Shown piece by piece: positions 35,518-44,740 of a DNA stretch of 64,000 bases (its first letter is position 1; each line of letters begins with the position of its first letter). The translations under genes and the position numbers were made by a program. Source of the DNA: Burkholderiales bacterium (GTDB taxonomy: Bacteria > Pseudomonadota > Gammaproteobacteria > Burkholderiales > JAEUOS01); assembly GCA_016790635.1 (NCBI GenBank), contig JAEUOR010000002.1, forward strand, positions 274,777 to 338,776. Reading direction: 5' to 3'. The notes beneath the pieces are model-generated. The model made no database searches. It had not been told where the DNA came from and saw nothing but the letters and a program-made list of their open reading frames with translations.

Positions 35518-38500
35518 GCATGCCGCCGCGCCTGTTGGCTGCGATGTTGTGTCTGCTTGGCGGCGCGCATACAGCGGTGCTGGCGCAGGCACCGCCGGCG
35601 CCACTGCCGCCGCAGTTCTCCTCCCATGGCGGGGCGGCGCAGGAGCCCCGGCGTACCGACTTTGCGCCGGGCGCCGCTGCGGACCCGTGTCCATGCGACG
35701 AGAAGGGCCGGCCCGGCTCGCAGCGCTTCGATGCGATCGGACGCGATGCCGATCATGCGCTGTCGGCAGGCAACTCGAATCTGCCACTGCCGGTGACCTC
35801 GACCGCGCTGCCGGCGCTCCTGCGCGCGGCGGCGCTGCCCGATTCCGGGCGCATCGTGCTTGAAGTCGAGCGCGACAATCTGCCGGCCGATGGCAACACC
35901 ACGGTGCCTGTGGTGCTGCGGTTGTTCGATCGCGCCGGCAAACCGCATGCTGGCGCGACCGAGGTGATTGTCAAGACAACGCGGGGCCTGCTGCGCCTGC
36001 CCGGAGCTTCCAGCATTGATCCGCCGCGCAACGAATTGCGCGTTGCCGTCAACGGGGGTGAGGCAACGCTTTTCCTCGTTACCACTCATGAACCGGGCGA
36101 CGCGCTGCTGGTCGCGCAGTCGGGCAATGTGGTGGTGGCAGGACGCGTGACGATGCTGCCGGAGAAGCGGCCGATGATCGCCGTCGGCGTCATTGAGGGC
36201 GCATTCAACCTGCGCTCGATCGATGCCTCGCGGCTGTCGCAGCCGCGTACCAACGACGCCTTCGAGCTGGAGATCAGGCGCATCCAGCCACTCGGGCGTG
36301 GCAACGACGGCAAGACCGAGCTGGGCGCGCGCAGCGCGTTCTTCCTGAAAGGCATGGTCAAGGGCGACTACCTGCTGACGCTCGCCTACGACTCGGAAAA
36401 GCGCGTGCGCGACCGCATGTTCCGCGACATCCAGCCTGATCAGTTCTACCCGATCTATGGCGACTCGTCGATACGCGGGTTTGACGCGCGCTCCAGCCAG
36501 CGCCTCTACGTGCGGGTCGACAAGGACAAGTCCTTCCTGCTGTATGGCGACTTCAATACTGCCAGTACCACCCCGGCACGCTCGTTGGGGAGTTATGCGC
36601 GCAGCATCACCGGTGTTCAGCAGCATATCGAGAATGACATCGTCGCCGCCAACGCCTGGGTGACGCGCGACAACGTCACGCGCATCGTCGACGAGCAGCC
36701 GGCGCGCGGCATTTCGGGACCGTATGCACTGACCAGCAACCGCGGCATCTCCGGCTCGGAGCGGGTCGAGATCCTGACCCGCGACCGCAACCAGCCGGCC
36801 GTGATCCTCCGCACCACCACCCTGGCCCGCCTGGTCGACTACGAATTCGAGCCCTTTTCCGGCAACATCATCTTCAAGGCGCCGGTGCCGTCGGTCGACG
36901 AGAACTTCAATCCCAATTCGATCCGCGTCACCTATGAGGTCGAGCTGGGCGGGCCGAAGTTCTGGATCGGCGGCGTCGATGGCCAGTGGAAAATCACCCC
37001 GTGGCTGGAGGTTGGCGGCAGTCATGTCCAGGATCAAAATCCCGCCGACCCGTATCGATTGTCGAGTGTCAACGGCACCATCAGGCTGGGCGAAAACACC
37101 TTTGTCGTGGGCGAGTTCGCGCGCTCGGAGCGCGAGAGCCTCGGCGCACTCGGCCGCGGTGAAGGTCATCGCATCGAGTTGCGCCACAAGAGCGAGGCGT
37201 TGGAAGCAAGGGTATTCCACGGTGAGACCGATCGAAGGTTCTCGAATGTCGCCGCGCAGCTCAACGGTGGCCGTGCGGAGTCCGGCGCGGTCGGCAACTG
37301 GAAAATCGACGAGCAATGGTCGCTGCGCGTCGATGCGATCCGTTCGCAGGACAAGGTGAGCCTGGCTGAGCGCGAGTCGGCCTATGGGGGCCTGCGCTAC
37401 AAGGCCAGCGAGGTGTGGACCTTCGGTATCGGTTACCGCCACGTGCGCGACAGTGGCGGGGCGGTGAATGCGGCCTCGACCCCGGGACTCTCGACCATCC
37501 CGAGCCAGCCGGGCTTTCAGCAGACACAGATATCGGCACCGCTATTCGCCGCACAGCCCGGCCAGACCACGAGCTTCGACGCGCTCTCGCTGTCGGCAAC
37601 CGCGCAGGTGTCGGACCGTCTGCGCCTGCTGGGCGAGTATGAGCAGGACATCGAACTGGCGCGGCGCAACCGCATCAGCGTCGGTGGTGATTACCGACTC
37701 AACGAGCAGTACCGCGCCTATGGCCGCGCCGAGTTTGCCAGCGGCCTAGGCGGCCAGAATGGCCTGGTCGTCCCCAACTCGCGACAGACCGCGGCAGTGG
37801 CCGGCGTATCGGGCAACTACATGCCCGGCGGCGAACTGTTCAACGAGTTCCGCCTGCGCGACGCCATTTCCGGCCGCGACGCGATGAATGCCACCGGAGT
37901 GCGCAACACCATCACCGCTGCCGAGGGCGTGCGCTTCAATGTCGGCTTCGAACACCTGCAAGCGGTGTCCGGAAGGACCGCCACCGCCAACGCAATCACA
38001 GGTGGTGTCGATCTCACCTACGACCCGCGCTGGCGAGGCACCGGCCGCCTGGAGTGGCGCCAGGACGCGAACTACGACAACTGGCTCTCGACACTGGGCT
38101 ATACCGCGAAACTGACGCGCGACTGGTCGCTTTTGGCGCGCAACCAATTGCTGGTCAACGATGCCCGTAGTCCGACAGTGGCTTCGCGCCTGCAGGACCG
38201 TTTCCAGGTCGGTGCGGCGTATCGGGACACGGACACCAACCTGGTCAATGCGCTGGCGCTCTATGAACTGCGCTACGAGAAGACCGAACCTGCCAGCGGC
38301 ACAGCGGGCTTCCATGAGCGCTTCGCCAACGTGGTCTCGATGCATGCCGACTACCATCCGAGCCGTCCGCTGTGGCTGACCGGGCGCATCGCTGCGAAGT
38401 GGGTCGACGAACGCTTTGACGGCGGCCTGTCGTCCACGTATTCGGCCTACCTGGTCGGCGGCCGCGTGGTCTATGACCTCACCGAGAAATGGAACGTCGG

Positions 38501-38759
38501 CGTGCAAGCCAATATGCTCTTCAGCCCGCAAGGTGATGCGCGGCAAAGCGCCGTGGGGGTCGAGGCCGGCTACCTGCTGCGCCAGAATCTGTGGCTTACG
38601 GCGGGCTTCAACTTCACCGGATTCTCCGATCGCGAGCTGCAGGGCGCCGGATACACCAATCGCGGTTTCTATGTGCGCCTGCGCTTCAAGTTCGACGAGA
38701 CTTTGTTCCGCGGCGACGATCCCGCGATCAACCGCTCGCTGCCGCCGGCAGCGCGATGA
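35514..38759 (+). CDS. Large outer-membrane beta-barrel protein with N-terminal Ig-like domain
   Basis: A 1,081-residue exported protein: MSMPPRLLAAMLCLLGGAH then AQAP marks a signal peptide. Residues about 115-220 (RIVLEVERDNLPADGNTTVPVVLRLFD) form an invasin-like Ig domain. From about residue 220 to the end the sequence is rich in alternating aromatic/polar strands with charged turns (WTFGIGYRHVRD, RLLGEYEQDIELARRNR, NRGFYVRLRFKFDE), the look of a barrel with many strands. The ATG overlaps the stop of the giant gene (35514-35517), and its own stop overlaps a possible start of the lipoprotein gene. It may anchor or secrete the giant protein; no named transporter family was recognised. Confidence 0.72.
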   Translation: MSMPPRLLAAMLCLLGGAHTAVLAQAPPAPLPPQFSSHGGAAQEPRRTDFAPGAAADPCPCDEKGRPGSQRFDAIGRDADHALSAGNSNLPLPVTSTALPALLRAAALPDSGRIVLEVERDNLPADGNTTVPVVLRLFDRAGKPHAGATEVIVKTTRGLLRLPGASSIDPPRNELRVAVNGGEATLFLVTTHEPGDALLVAQSGNVVVAGRVTMLPEKRPMIAVGVIEGAFNLRSIDASRLSQPRTNDAFELEIRRIQPLGRGNDGKTELGARSAFFLKGMVKGDYLLTLAYDSEKRVRDRMFRDIQPDQFYPIYGDSSIRGFDARSSQRLYVRVDKDKSFLLYGDFNTASTTPARSLGSYARSITGVQQHIENDIVAANAWVTRDNVTRIVDEQPARGISGPYALTSNRGISGSERVEILTRDRNQPAVILRTTTLARLVDYEFEPFSGNIIFKAPVPSVDENFNPNSIRVTYEVELGGPKFWIGGVDGQWKITPWLEVGGSHVQDQNPADPYRLSSVNGTIRLGENTFVVGEFARSERESLGALGRGEGHRIELRHKSEALEARVFHGETDRRFSNVAAQLNGGRAESGAVGNWKIDEQWSLRVDAIRSQDKVSLAERESAYGGLRYKASEVWTFGIGYRHVRDSGGAVNAASTPGLSTIPSQPGFQQTQISAPLFAAQPGQTTSFDALSLSATAQVSDRLRLLGEYEQDIELARRNRISVGGDYRLNEQYRAYGRAEFASGLGGQNGLVVPNSRQTAAVAGVSGNYMPGGELFNEFRLRDAISGRDAMNATGVRNTITAAEGVRFNVGFEHLQAVSGRTATANAITGGVDLTYDPRWRGTGRLEWRQDANYDNWLSTLGYTAKLTRDWSLLARNQLLVNDARSPTVASRLQDRFQVGAAYRDTDTNLVNALALYELRYEKTEPASGTAGFHERFANVVSMHADYHPSRPLWLTGRIAAKWVDERFDGGLSSTYSAYLVGGRVVYDLTEKWNVGVQANMLFSPQGDARQSAVGVEAGYLLRQNLWLTAGFNFTGFSDRELQGAGYTNRGFYVRLRFKFDETLFRGDDPAINRSLPPAAR

Positions 38760-38797
38760 GCGTTTTTGCCATGTGCAATCCGAAAACCCGGACCACC

Positions 38798-39847
38798 ATG
38801 AACACCACACGACTGTTATCTCTTCTCGCGCTGGCCGTTCTGGCAGGTGCCTGCGTCGACGGCGGCATGCGGCGTCCCGGGATGTTGCCGCCGTACGCAG
38901 CGCCGGACCGCGTGACCGATGAAGCCATGCGTGCCGACCTGGCATCGATGGAGACGCTGCAGCAGCGCCTGGCGCTGCTCAACCGTGGCGGCACGGTGCC
39001 TACGTCCAACTATCACTGGGCCAAGGCCCAGTGCTGGCTCGACATGGCGCGCCACAACTATCACGAGAACGACCGCAGCGGAACGGTCGAGTCCGCACTG
39101 GCGCAGTCGGAGGGATTGATCAAGGGCCTGGAGGCTGGCGCAACACCGTCCAGCGAGACCCGACTCATCGACCAGAGCGTGCGTATCCGCGACGACTTGT
39201 GGGAGCGGACCGCCGGCTACAAGCGCCACGCGCAGTTCATGTGCGTCGCGCCGCAGGTGGCCTGCCTCGAGGTGCAACTGGTCTGGATGGGGCAGGAATA
39301 CAAGGAAGGCGGCTGGCGCCATGCCAATCCGTATATCGGCATCGCCGAGGGCATGGCAGCGCGCGTCGAGCGTGATCTGGCTGCCTGCGTGCCGCCGCCG
39401 CAGCCGGTGGCACCGGTCGCAGCGCCGAAGCCGGCGCCGGCTCCAGCTCCGGCGCCGGTGGCCGAGCGTTTCACCCTTTCAGCGGACGCATTGTTCGGGT
39501 TCGACAAGTCCGGGCGCGACGATCTGCTGCCCGAGGGTCGCCGGCGCCTCGACGAATTCGTTGCGCGCGTGAAGCAGCTGGCACGCATCGACCGGATCAC
39601 GCTGACCGGTTATGCCGACCGGCTGGGGGCGCGTGAGCGCAACGCGCGGCTCGCGCTGGACCGCGCGGCGACCGTCAAGGCCTACCTGGTGGCTGCCGGA
39701 ATCCCCGAGAGGGTCGTGCAGGTGGACGGCCGGGGCAGTGCCAATCCCGTGGTCGTGTGCGCCGACGGACCGCCTGCAAAGCTGCGCGAATGCCTGCAGC
39801 CGAATCGCCGGGTCGAGGTGGATTTGGCCGGCGCGATCCTGCGCTGA
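38798..39847 (+). CDS. OmpA-family lipoprotein
   Basis: A 349-residue lipoprotein with signal MNTTRLLSLLALAVLAGAC; the lipobox LAGAC ends at C19. A helical central region (residues 60-210) precedes a Pro/Ala linker (VAPVAAPKPAPAPAPAPVAE), and the C-terminal OmpA-like peptidoglycan-binding domain runs from FTLSADALFGFDKSG through TGYADRLGARERNARLALDRA to LQPNRRVEVDL. An ATG at 38756 overlapping the previous stop is an alternative start that lengthens the n-region by 14 residues. As third gene of the operon it probably ties the barrel/giant-protein assembly to the cell wall. Confidence 0.85.
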   Translation: MNTTRLLSLLALAVLAGACVDGGMRRPGMLPPYAAPDRVTDEAMRADLASMETLQQRLALLNRGGTVPTSNYHWAKAQCWLDMARHNYHENDRSGTVESALAQSEGLIKGLEAGATPSSETRLIDQSVRIRDDLWERTAGYKRHAQFMCVAPQVACLEVQLVWMGQEYKEGGWRHANPYIGIAEGMAARVERDLAACVPPPQPVAPVAAPKPAPAPAPAPVAERFTLSADALFGFDKSGRDDLLPEGRRRLDEFVARVKQLARIDRITLTGYADRLGARERNARLALDRAATVKAYLVAAGIPERVVQVDGRGSANPVVVCADGPPAKLRECLQPNRRVEVDLAGAILR

Positions 39848-39972
39848 AGCCTGCTGCGAATGTCCCGCGTGTCGCGGCCGGACCGGCGTAGTGATACGCT
39901 AGCCCCGTCCGCGCCGTCCCGCGCCGATGCGCACTTTTCAGAATCCCACTTTTGTCTTCAGGGAGAACCAGG

Positions 39973-40356
39973 ATGATTGCCTACACCTGCCTGGGTACCA
40001 ACGACCTGCCTCGTGCCAAGGCGTTTTACGACGCACTGTTCGAAGCCATCGGCATCAAGCGCCTGATGGACTGGGGCGAGCAGGGCGCCGCCTGGGGGCC
40101 GGACTTTTCGCAGCCGCTCTTCGGCGTGCTCACGCCTTATGACAAGAAGCCGGCCACGGTCGGCAACGGCACCATGATCTCGATCCTCTGCAAGTCGGAG
40201 GCCGAGGTGCGTGCGCTGCACGCCAGGGCGCTGGAACTCGGCGGGCGCGACGAGGGCGCGCCGGGGCCGCGCAGCGAGGGCTTTTATGCCGGCTACTTCC
40301 GTGACCTGGACGGCAACAAGCTCAACGGCTTCTACATGGCGACGCCGGCCGGCTGA
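39973..40356 (+). CDS. VOC family glyoxalase-like protein
   Basis: A 127-residue single-domain protein beginning MIAYTCLGTNDLPRAKAFYDALFEAIG, the usual opening of small glyoxalase/bleomycin-resistance proteins, and ending FRDLDGNKLNGFYM. The ATG at 39973 has AGG close upstream after GGGAGA. The function of these small VOC proteins is rarely known. It is separated from both neighbours and looks monocistronic. Confidence 0.88.
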   Translation: MIAYTCLGTNDLPRAKAFYDALFEAIGIKRLMDWGEQGAAWGPDFSQPLFGVLTPYDKKPATVGNGTMISILCKSEAEVRALHARALELGGRDEGAPGPRSEGFYAGYFRDLDGNKLNGFYMATPAG

Positions 40357-40449
40357 AGGCCTGGCGCGCTGCGCGACGCATTCCATCCCGAGCCGCCGGC
40401 AAGACTATGCCCTGGCAGGCGGCCGATCGCTGTCGATAGGAGGTAGTCC

Positions 40450-41664
40450 ATGCATGCCTTTCTGCGTCGCATTGGCCTGTTGATCACCGGTTTTGCTGCG
40501 GGCGCGGCCGCGGCGCTCGCGGCGCTGGCCGTCGCGCAGGAACGCCCGGGGAGGCTGGCGGTTTCCGACATGGAGCGCATCGGGACGGTGATGCAGCGAA
40601 TTCGCGAGTCTTTCGTGCGTGAGGAGACGGATCGGCGGCTGGTCGATGCCTGCCTTGGCGGCATGGCCGCGGGCATCGACCCGGATTCCGAGTATCTCGA
40701 TGCCGACGCCATGCGCGATTTGCAATCGAGCAGTCCGAGTCTCGGCGGTACCGGGTTCGAACTGCGCTTCCATGAAAGCGAGCGCATGCCGGTCGTGGTC
40801 GGCACGCTGGACGGGTCGCCTGCGGCGCTTGGCGGTGTGCAGGCCGGCGATCTGATCGAGCAGATCGATGGCGTCGCGGTGCGCGGCAGGTCACTCGTGC
40901 AGGTGGTGCGCATGTTGCGGGGCCCGGTCGGTTCGACTGCCAGCCTGCATCTGCTGCGGTCTATCGAGGGCCGCCGCGATCGCGTCACCGTGACGCTGAC
41001 GCGCGCCATCCTGCGTGCGCAGACGGTGCGCTCGCGTCGTACCGAGGACGGGTTGTTGCATGTTCGTGTCAGCCAGTTCCAGGAACGCACCGGCAGCGAC
41101 TTCGGCAGCACGCTTGCGCGTGAACTGCGCGAAGCCCCGCCGCGCGGCATCGTCCTCGACCTGCGCGGCAATTCCGGCGGGCTGCTCGATGTCGCCGTCG
41201 GCGTCGCCTCGGCGTTCCTGCCGCCGCAAGCGCTGGTCATGCGCATGAACGGACGCGGCGAAGAGGCCAACAAGGAGTGGCGCGCGACGCCGCGCGACTA
41301 CCAGCGCTTCGGAGACGACTTCCTGAGGAACGTGCCCGCACAGTCACGCACCCTGCCGATGGTCGTGCTGGTCGACCGCTGGACGGCGGCCGGCGCGGAA
41401 CTCGTCGCCGGGGCGCTCAAGGACCACCATCGTGCCCGCATCATCGGCGAGCCGACCTACGGGCGTGGCTCGATCCAGACCCTATTCACCCTGCCGGACC
41501 GCACGGCGCTCAAGCTGACCACGTCGCACTGGGCGACGCCGGGCGGTCGGCTGATCCACAACCAGGGGATCGAGGTCGACGTGCATGTGCCCGGACGCCC
41601 GGGTACACCAGGCGCCGAAGACGCCGCGATGGCCGCCGCCGTGCGCCTGCTGGAGGCTCGTTGA
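40450..41664 (+). CDS. S41 carboxyl-terminal processing peptidase homologue lacking catalytic Ser and Lys
   Basis: A 404-residue exported or membrane-anchored protein (hydrophobic residues 8-30). A PDZ domain spans about residues 95-180 (VVGTLDGSPAALGGVQAGDLIEQIDG), and the tail-specific protease domain contains GIVLDLRGNSGGLLDVAV. Where active members have SASASE the sequence is TAAGAE (312-317), putting Ala314 at the nucleophile position, and the Lys of TFGKG is Arg339 in GEPTYGRG. Both changes are clear in the DNA and the frame is intact, so it is probably a non-proteolytic relative that still binds peptides. The start ATG at 40450 has AGGAGG upstream. Confidence 0.85.
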   Translation: MHAFLRRIGLLITGFAAGAAAALAALAVAQERPGRLAVSDMERIGTVMQRIRESFVREETDRRLVDACLGGMAAGIDPDSEYLDADAMRDLQSSSPSLGGTGFELRFHESERMPVVVGTLDGSPAALGGVQAGDLIEQIDGVAVRGRSLVQVVRMLRGPVGSTASLHLLRSIEGRRDRVTVTLTRAILRAQTVRSRRTEDGLLHVRVSQFQERTGSDFGSTLARELREAPPRGIVLDLRGNSGGLLDVAVGVASAFLPPQALVMRMNGRGEEANKEWRATPRDYQRFGDDFLRNVPAQSRTLPMVVLVDRWTAAGAELVAGALKDHHRARIIGEPTYGRGSIQTLFTLPDRTALKLTTSHWATPGGRLIHNQGIEVDVHVPGRPGTPGAEDAAMAAAVRLLEAR

Positions 41665-41830
41665 CGGATTGCGCGGTCCGCTCCTGGCGGCCAAGTGCTT
41701 GGAAGTGCGGCATCGATGCCTGTACCGGCAACTCCTGCGCATTGGTCCATCGTCGCTTGATCTTGTGCCGGTCGACACGTTCGCGTGCCTCTTGCCGCAT
41801 CATCTGACACCGCTGGCGCTGCAGTAGGGC
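41665..41830. other. Non-coding spacer after the S41 homologue
   Basis: No gene, hairpin with a T-run or repeat was recognised here. Together with the decayed gene fragment that follows it fills the 509 bp between the S41 homologue and the toxin gene. Confidence 0.5.
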
Positions 41831-42117
41831 TCAGGCCACTTCGTGCGCCGCGAACAGGCGGATCGGTGCCTCGCGCCCGCGCATGATGTCGCGAAAACTC
41901 CGCTCGCCGACGATCTGCGCGGCGTGGCGCAGCATGACCAGCAAGAAGGTCACCAGCAACGCGACCGGGATCAATGTGCCGAGGGGAAAACTGGCTTCGA
42001 CCTGGAGGGCGATCTAGCGCGCCGTCCCCGCATCGAATGCCAGCATGGCCACACGCGGGTCGACCCGCCCGCCGACGACCAAGCCGATCACCCCAGGTAG
42101 GCCACCGCCTTGAAATG
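41831..42117 (-). pseudogene. Decayed membrane-protein fragment, possibly a TRAP small permease
   Basis: The minus strand ends ...IPVALLVTFLLVMLRHAAQIVG...LFAAHEVA and TGA 41833-41831, a hydrophobic helix followed by a short basic tail. Upstream in the same frame a TAG at 42016-42014 interrupts it (before IALQVEASFPLGTL), and HFKAVAYLG continues only after a one-base frame change. The pattern resembles the last two helices of a DctQ-type TRAP permease. Only this remnant remains; no DctM or DctP genes are nearby. Confidence 0.4.
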
Positions 42118-42138
42118 GACGATGAGCGGAAATGGTGC

Positions 42139-42167
42139 TTGCGGACTCGTAGCCTATAGGCTACAAT
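42139..42167 (+). promoter_or_regulatory. Promoter with palindromic operator for the toxin-antitoxin genes
   Basis: TTGCGG (42139-42144), a 17-bp spacer and TACAAT (42162-42167) form a good sigma-70 promoter. The perfect 16-bp palindrome GTAGCCTATAGGCTAC (42149-42164) covers the spacer and enters the -10. The antitoxin, an HTH protein, is the expected binder. Transcription would begin about at the toxin ATG. Confidence 0.72.
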
Positions 42168-42173
42168 GGGCGA

Positions 42174-42467
42174 ATGCGCGTCGAACAGACCGAGGTCTAT
42201 CGCGATTGGATCAATGCGCTGAAGGATCGCACGGGTCGCGCGCGGATTCAGGTTCGTGTCGATCGCCTGGTTCATGGCAATCCAGGCAGCCATCGAAATT
42301 TGAAGGACGGCATTTCCGAACTCAAGATCGATTTTGGCCCCGGCTACCGTGTCTATTACACGCAAAAGGGCGACCGACTGCTGCTTCTTTTGATTGGCGG
42401 CGACAAGTCCACGCAGCAGAAGGACATTGAGCGCGCCGTCGAGTTGGCACGCGGCTACCAGGAGTAA
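42174..42467 (+). CDS. RelE/HigB-like addiction module toxin
   Basis: A 97-residue protein of the phage-derived Gp49/RelE-like killer family: FRDWINALKD-type start, RARIQVRVDRLVHGNPGSHRNLKDGISELKIDFGPGYRVYYT and a final DIERAVELARGY. Members cleave mRNA on ribosomes. The ATG is only 6 nt after the -10 hexamer, so the mRNA is probably leaderless. The antitoxin gene follows 5 nt after the stop, the toxin-first order of HigBA-type modules. Confidence 0.88.
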   Translation: MRVEQTEVYRDWINALKDRTGRARIQVRVDRLVHGNPGSHRNLKDGISELKIDFGPGYRVYYTQKGDRLLLLLIGGDKSTQQKDIERAVELARGYQE

Positions 42468-42472
42468 CGAGC

Positions 42473-42790
42473 ATGGCAAGATCTGCGGCAAAAAAAGTAT
42501 CGAAGACCAGGACTCTGCCCTATGACGTGGCGGAACAGCTGCGAACGCCCGAAGAAATGGCTGCCTACCTCGATGCATGGCTCGAGGAGGCGCCGGACGA
42601 CGCGGCGGGAATCGCACGCGCCCTTGGGGACATCGCGCGTGCCAAAGGCATGTCGCAGGTTGCGAAAGGAGCGGGGCTGAGCCGGGAAAGCCTTTACCGT
42701 GCTCTGAGCGCGGAAGGCAACCCCAGCTTCGCGACCGTTCTCAAAGTAGCGCGCGCACTCGGGATCAAGCTGAACGCGGCAGCGGCCTGA
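42473..42790 (+). CDS. HTH-type addiction module antidote protein
   Basis: A 105-residue antitoxin. The N-terminal LPYDVAEQLRTPEEMAAYLDAWLEEA is typical of the putative addiction-module antidote family, and the C-terminal helix-turn-helix reads GMSQVAKGAGLSRESLYRALSAEGNPSFATVLKVARALG. It should neutralise the toxin encoded immediately upstream and repress the pair through the palindrome at 42149-42164. The extended basic N-terminus ARSAAKKVSK is slightly longer than usual. Confidence 0.9.
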   Translation: MARSAAKKVSKTRTLPYDVAEQLRTPEEMAAYLDAWLEEAPDDAAGIARALGDIARAKGMSQVAKGAGLSRESLYRALSAEGNPSFATVLKVARALGIKLNAAAA

Positions 42791-42913
42791 CGGCGAAGTT
42801 AAATCCGCGCTGTCGCCTCCTGCGCCGCCCGGGAGAGAAGCCCGTATCGCGTTACCCCATGCGCTGCGACATATCGTCCGTCGCTGCGAGCCCTTCCTGC
42901 TCGAAGGAGTCGA

Positions 42914-43783
42914 CTAGGCCCAGTCGACCGGCACCACGTCCATGCGCGCCTCGCCGCGCAGGATGCGCATTGCCGCCTCGCCGTATGCGGGCGTCACGCA
43001 GCCGGCATACGCTCTCTTCTCGTCCGCATACAGTCGTTCATGCGCATCGAGCCCGGTCCAGCGCGCCTGCTCGGTCGCGTAGTGGAACTGCAGCGCGCGG
43101 CGCCGCGTGGGGGAGCGGTTGTCGTCGGTGAAGTGCTGCACCAGACCGTGGAAGACCACGGTGTCGCCCGGGTCCATCGGCAAAGCGGTTACCGGCCGCT
43201 TGCTCAGCCGGTCGGGACGGATGAAGCAGCTCGCCAGCGATTCCTGCACGTGCGGCACCGGACCCTCGCGATGCGAGCCGGCGATGAACTGCATGCAGCC
43301 GTTGTCGAGCGTGGCCGGATCGAGCGCGGTCCAGGTGCCGACGACCTGCGCCGGGTCGTCGACGAGGAAGTAGGCCGCGTCCTGGTGCCAGGGCTTGGCC
43401 CCGCCGATCGCCGGCGGCTTGACCAGCGCCATCTCCTGAAACAGCGTGCGCCCCGGGCCGGTGAGCACGTCCAGCACGGCATGCAGGCGCCGCGAATGGG
43501 CCGCGGCCGAAAGCGCCGGCGCAGCGTCACAAAAGCTGTCCAGACGGCGCACCTTGAGCTCGAGCGCCGCGGGGTCGAGACCTTCGACCTGCTGGCCAGC
43601 CTCGTAGTACAGGTTGGTCGAGCGCCGCTCGATGCGGCCGCACATGAGATCGGAGAGCGCCTGCTTGCAGGCCTCGATGAGCGAAGCCGGCAACACGCCG
43701 CGGATGACGACAAAGCCGTCCCTCGCCAAGCGCTCGCGGTCCTCCGCGGTCACCAGCGGGTCGTCGAGCAAGGTGGCTGTCAT
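42914..43783 (-). CDS. Phytanoyl-CoA dioxygenase family protein
   Basis: A 289-residue Fe(II)/2-oxoglutarate oxygenase. The iron triad fits WHQD (HxD) in KPWHQDAAYF and the distal His in VVFHGLVQHF, and the 2OG-binding Arg is probably in SPTRRRALQFHY. ERLARDGFVVIRGVLP is the standard PhyH opening. CAGGAG lies just before the ATG. The substrate is unknown; many family members act on secondary metabolites or small CoA-linked acids. It is a single-gene unit. Confidence 0.9.
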   Translation of the reverse strand: MTATLLDDPLVTAEDRERLARDGFVVIRGVLPASLIEACKQALSDLMCGRIERRSTNLYYEAGQQVEGLDPAALELKVRRLDSFCDAAPALSAAAHSRRLHAVLDVLTGPGRTLFQEMALVKPPAIGGAKPWHQDAAYFLVDDPAQVVGTWTALDPATLDNGCMQFIAGSHREGPVPHVQESLASCFIRPDRLSKRPVTALPMDPGDTVVFHGLVQHFTDDNRSPTRRRALQFHYATEQARWTGLDAHERLYADEKRAYAGCVTPAYGEAAMRILRGEARMDVVPVDWA

Positions 43784-44076
43784 GCCTGTCTCCTGAGTCG
43801 TTGTTGCTGCGTGGAGTTCTCGCATTATGGGTGCGCTGCGCACAGCGCTCAAGGCGGCACGTCTTGCCTCCGGCCCTGCGTGCTTCGGCCGACCGCGCGT
43901 CGCGCCCCTTGCCGCCTTGTTGGTTGTGTTGACTCGCAGGCTATCGACAAGATCCGATTCTGTCCCGGCTTCATGGGTACCTCACCATAGTGCAGTCCGG
44001 CTCCCTGCAAGCCTCAGCGAGCACGAGCCTCCCGGAATGTAGAGTTGCGGCATCAACACGGCAGAGACCAAAAACC

Positions 44077-44703
44077 ATGATTGATCCAGCAGCGAAGGGG
44101 CCCGGGGAAGAACCACCGAAGGCGGAACTAGAGGCCCTAGACCTCGAAATTGAGTCCGCGGTCGAGGCGGACGTCGCAGAACATCGTCGCTTCATGGACG
44201 CCATCGACTTCCGAGTGGAGGACCTGCCGGTCGAGGACCATGACGTCACTTCCGGCCACCCGTTGAACCGCGAAAAAAGATGGGTCCTCGACATGCAGGC
44301 CGGCGGGCGGGCCTGGATTGACGATCTGATCCAGTGCCGTACCTACGCAGGCGTCCTTCTGGGAGTGCCCGACGATCCGGTCGATGCCATTGTCAGGGCC
44401 ATGCGCAGCGTAAAGCATCACTTCAATTTCTATGATGGCCCGGCCTGCGTGCTTCCGCCCCGCCTGCACAAGGGCCTGCGCCGGGTCGTCAATGACGGCG
44501 TGGAGGAATTCCATGCCTGGCGGCTGCTGCCAAGCATCACCTCCTACGCGCTTCTGACCTCCACCGACCTCGCCCGCGACGAAGACCACTCCTCGGTGGT
44601 CGTGATCTGGTTCCAGGATGCTTTTGGCCTGCCGGACGACGCAGTTATCGCGCAGATGCGCGCAATCGACTGGCGCCGGTATGCGGTCGATTGGGGGTGG
44701 TAA
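44077..44703 (+). CDS. Hypothetical protein
   Basis: A 208-residue acidic soluble protein beginning MIDPAAKGPGEEPPKAELEALDLEIES. No signal peptide, membrane segment or familiar motif was found. It is Trp- and Asp-rich at the C-terminus (DWRRYAVDWGW). GAGA lies upstream of the ATG with an A-rich spacer. It precedes the HEPN-like gene by 37 nt on the same strand, inside the accessory region. Confidence 0.65.
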   Translation: MIDPAAKGPGEEPPKAELEALDLEIESAVEADVAEHRRFMDAIDFRVEDLPVEDHDVTSGHPLNREKRWVLDMQAGGRAWIDDLIQCRTYAGVLLGVPDDPVDAIVRAMRSVKHHFNFYDGPACVLPPRLHKGLRRVVNDGVEEFHAWRLLPSITSYALLTSTDLARDEDHSSVVVIWFQDAFGLPDDAVIAQMRAIDWRRYAVDWGW

Positions 44704-44740
44704 GTTGCCGAGCTTCGAGCGGCCCTGAGCGAATACAAAC

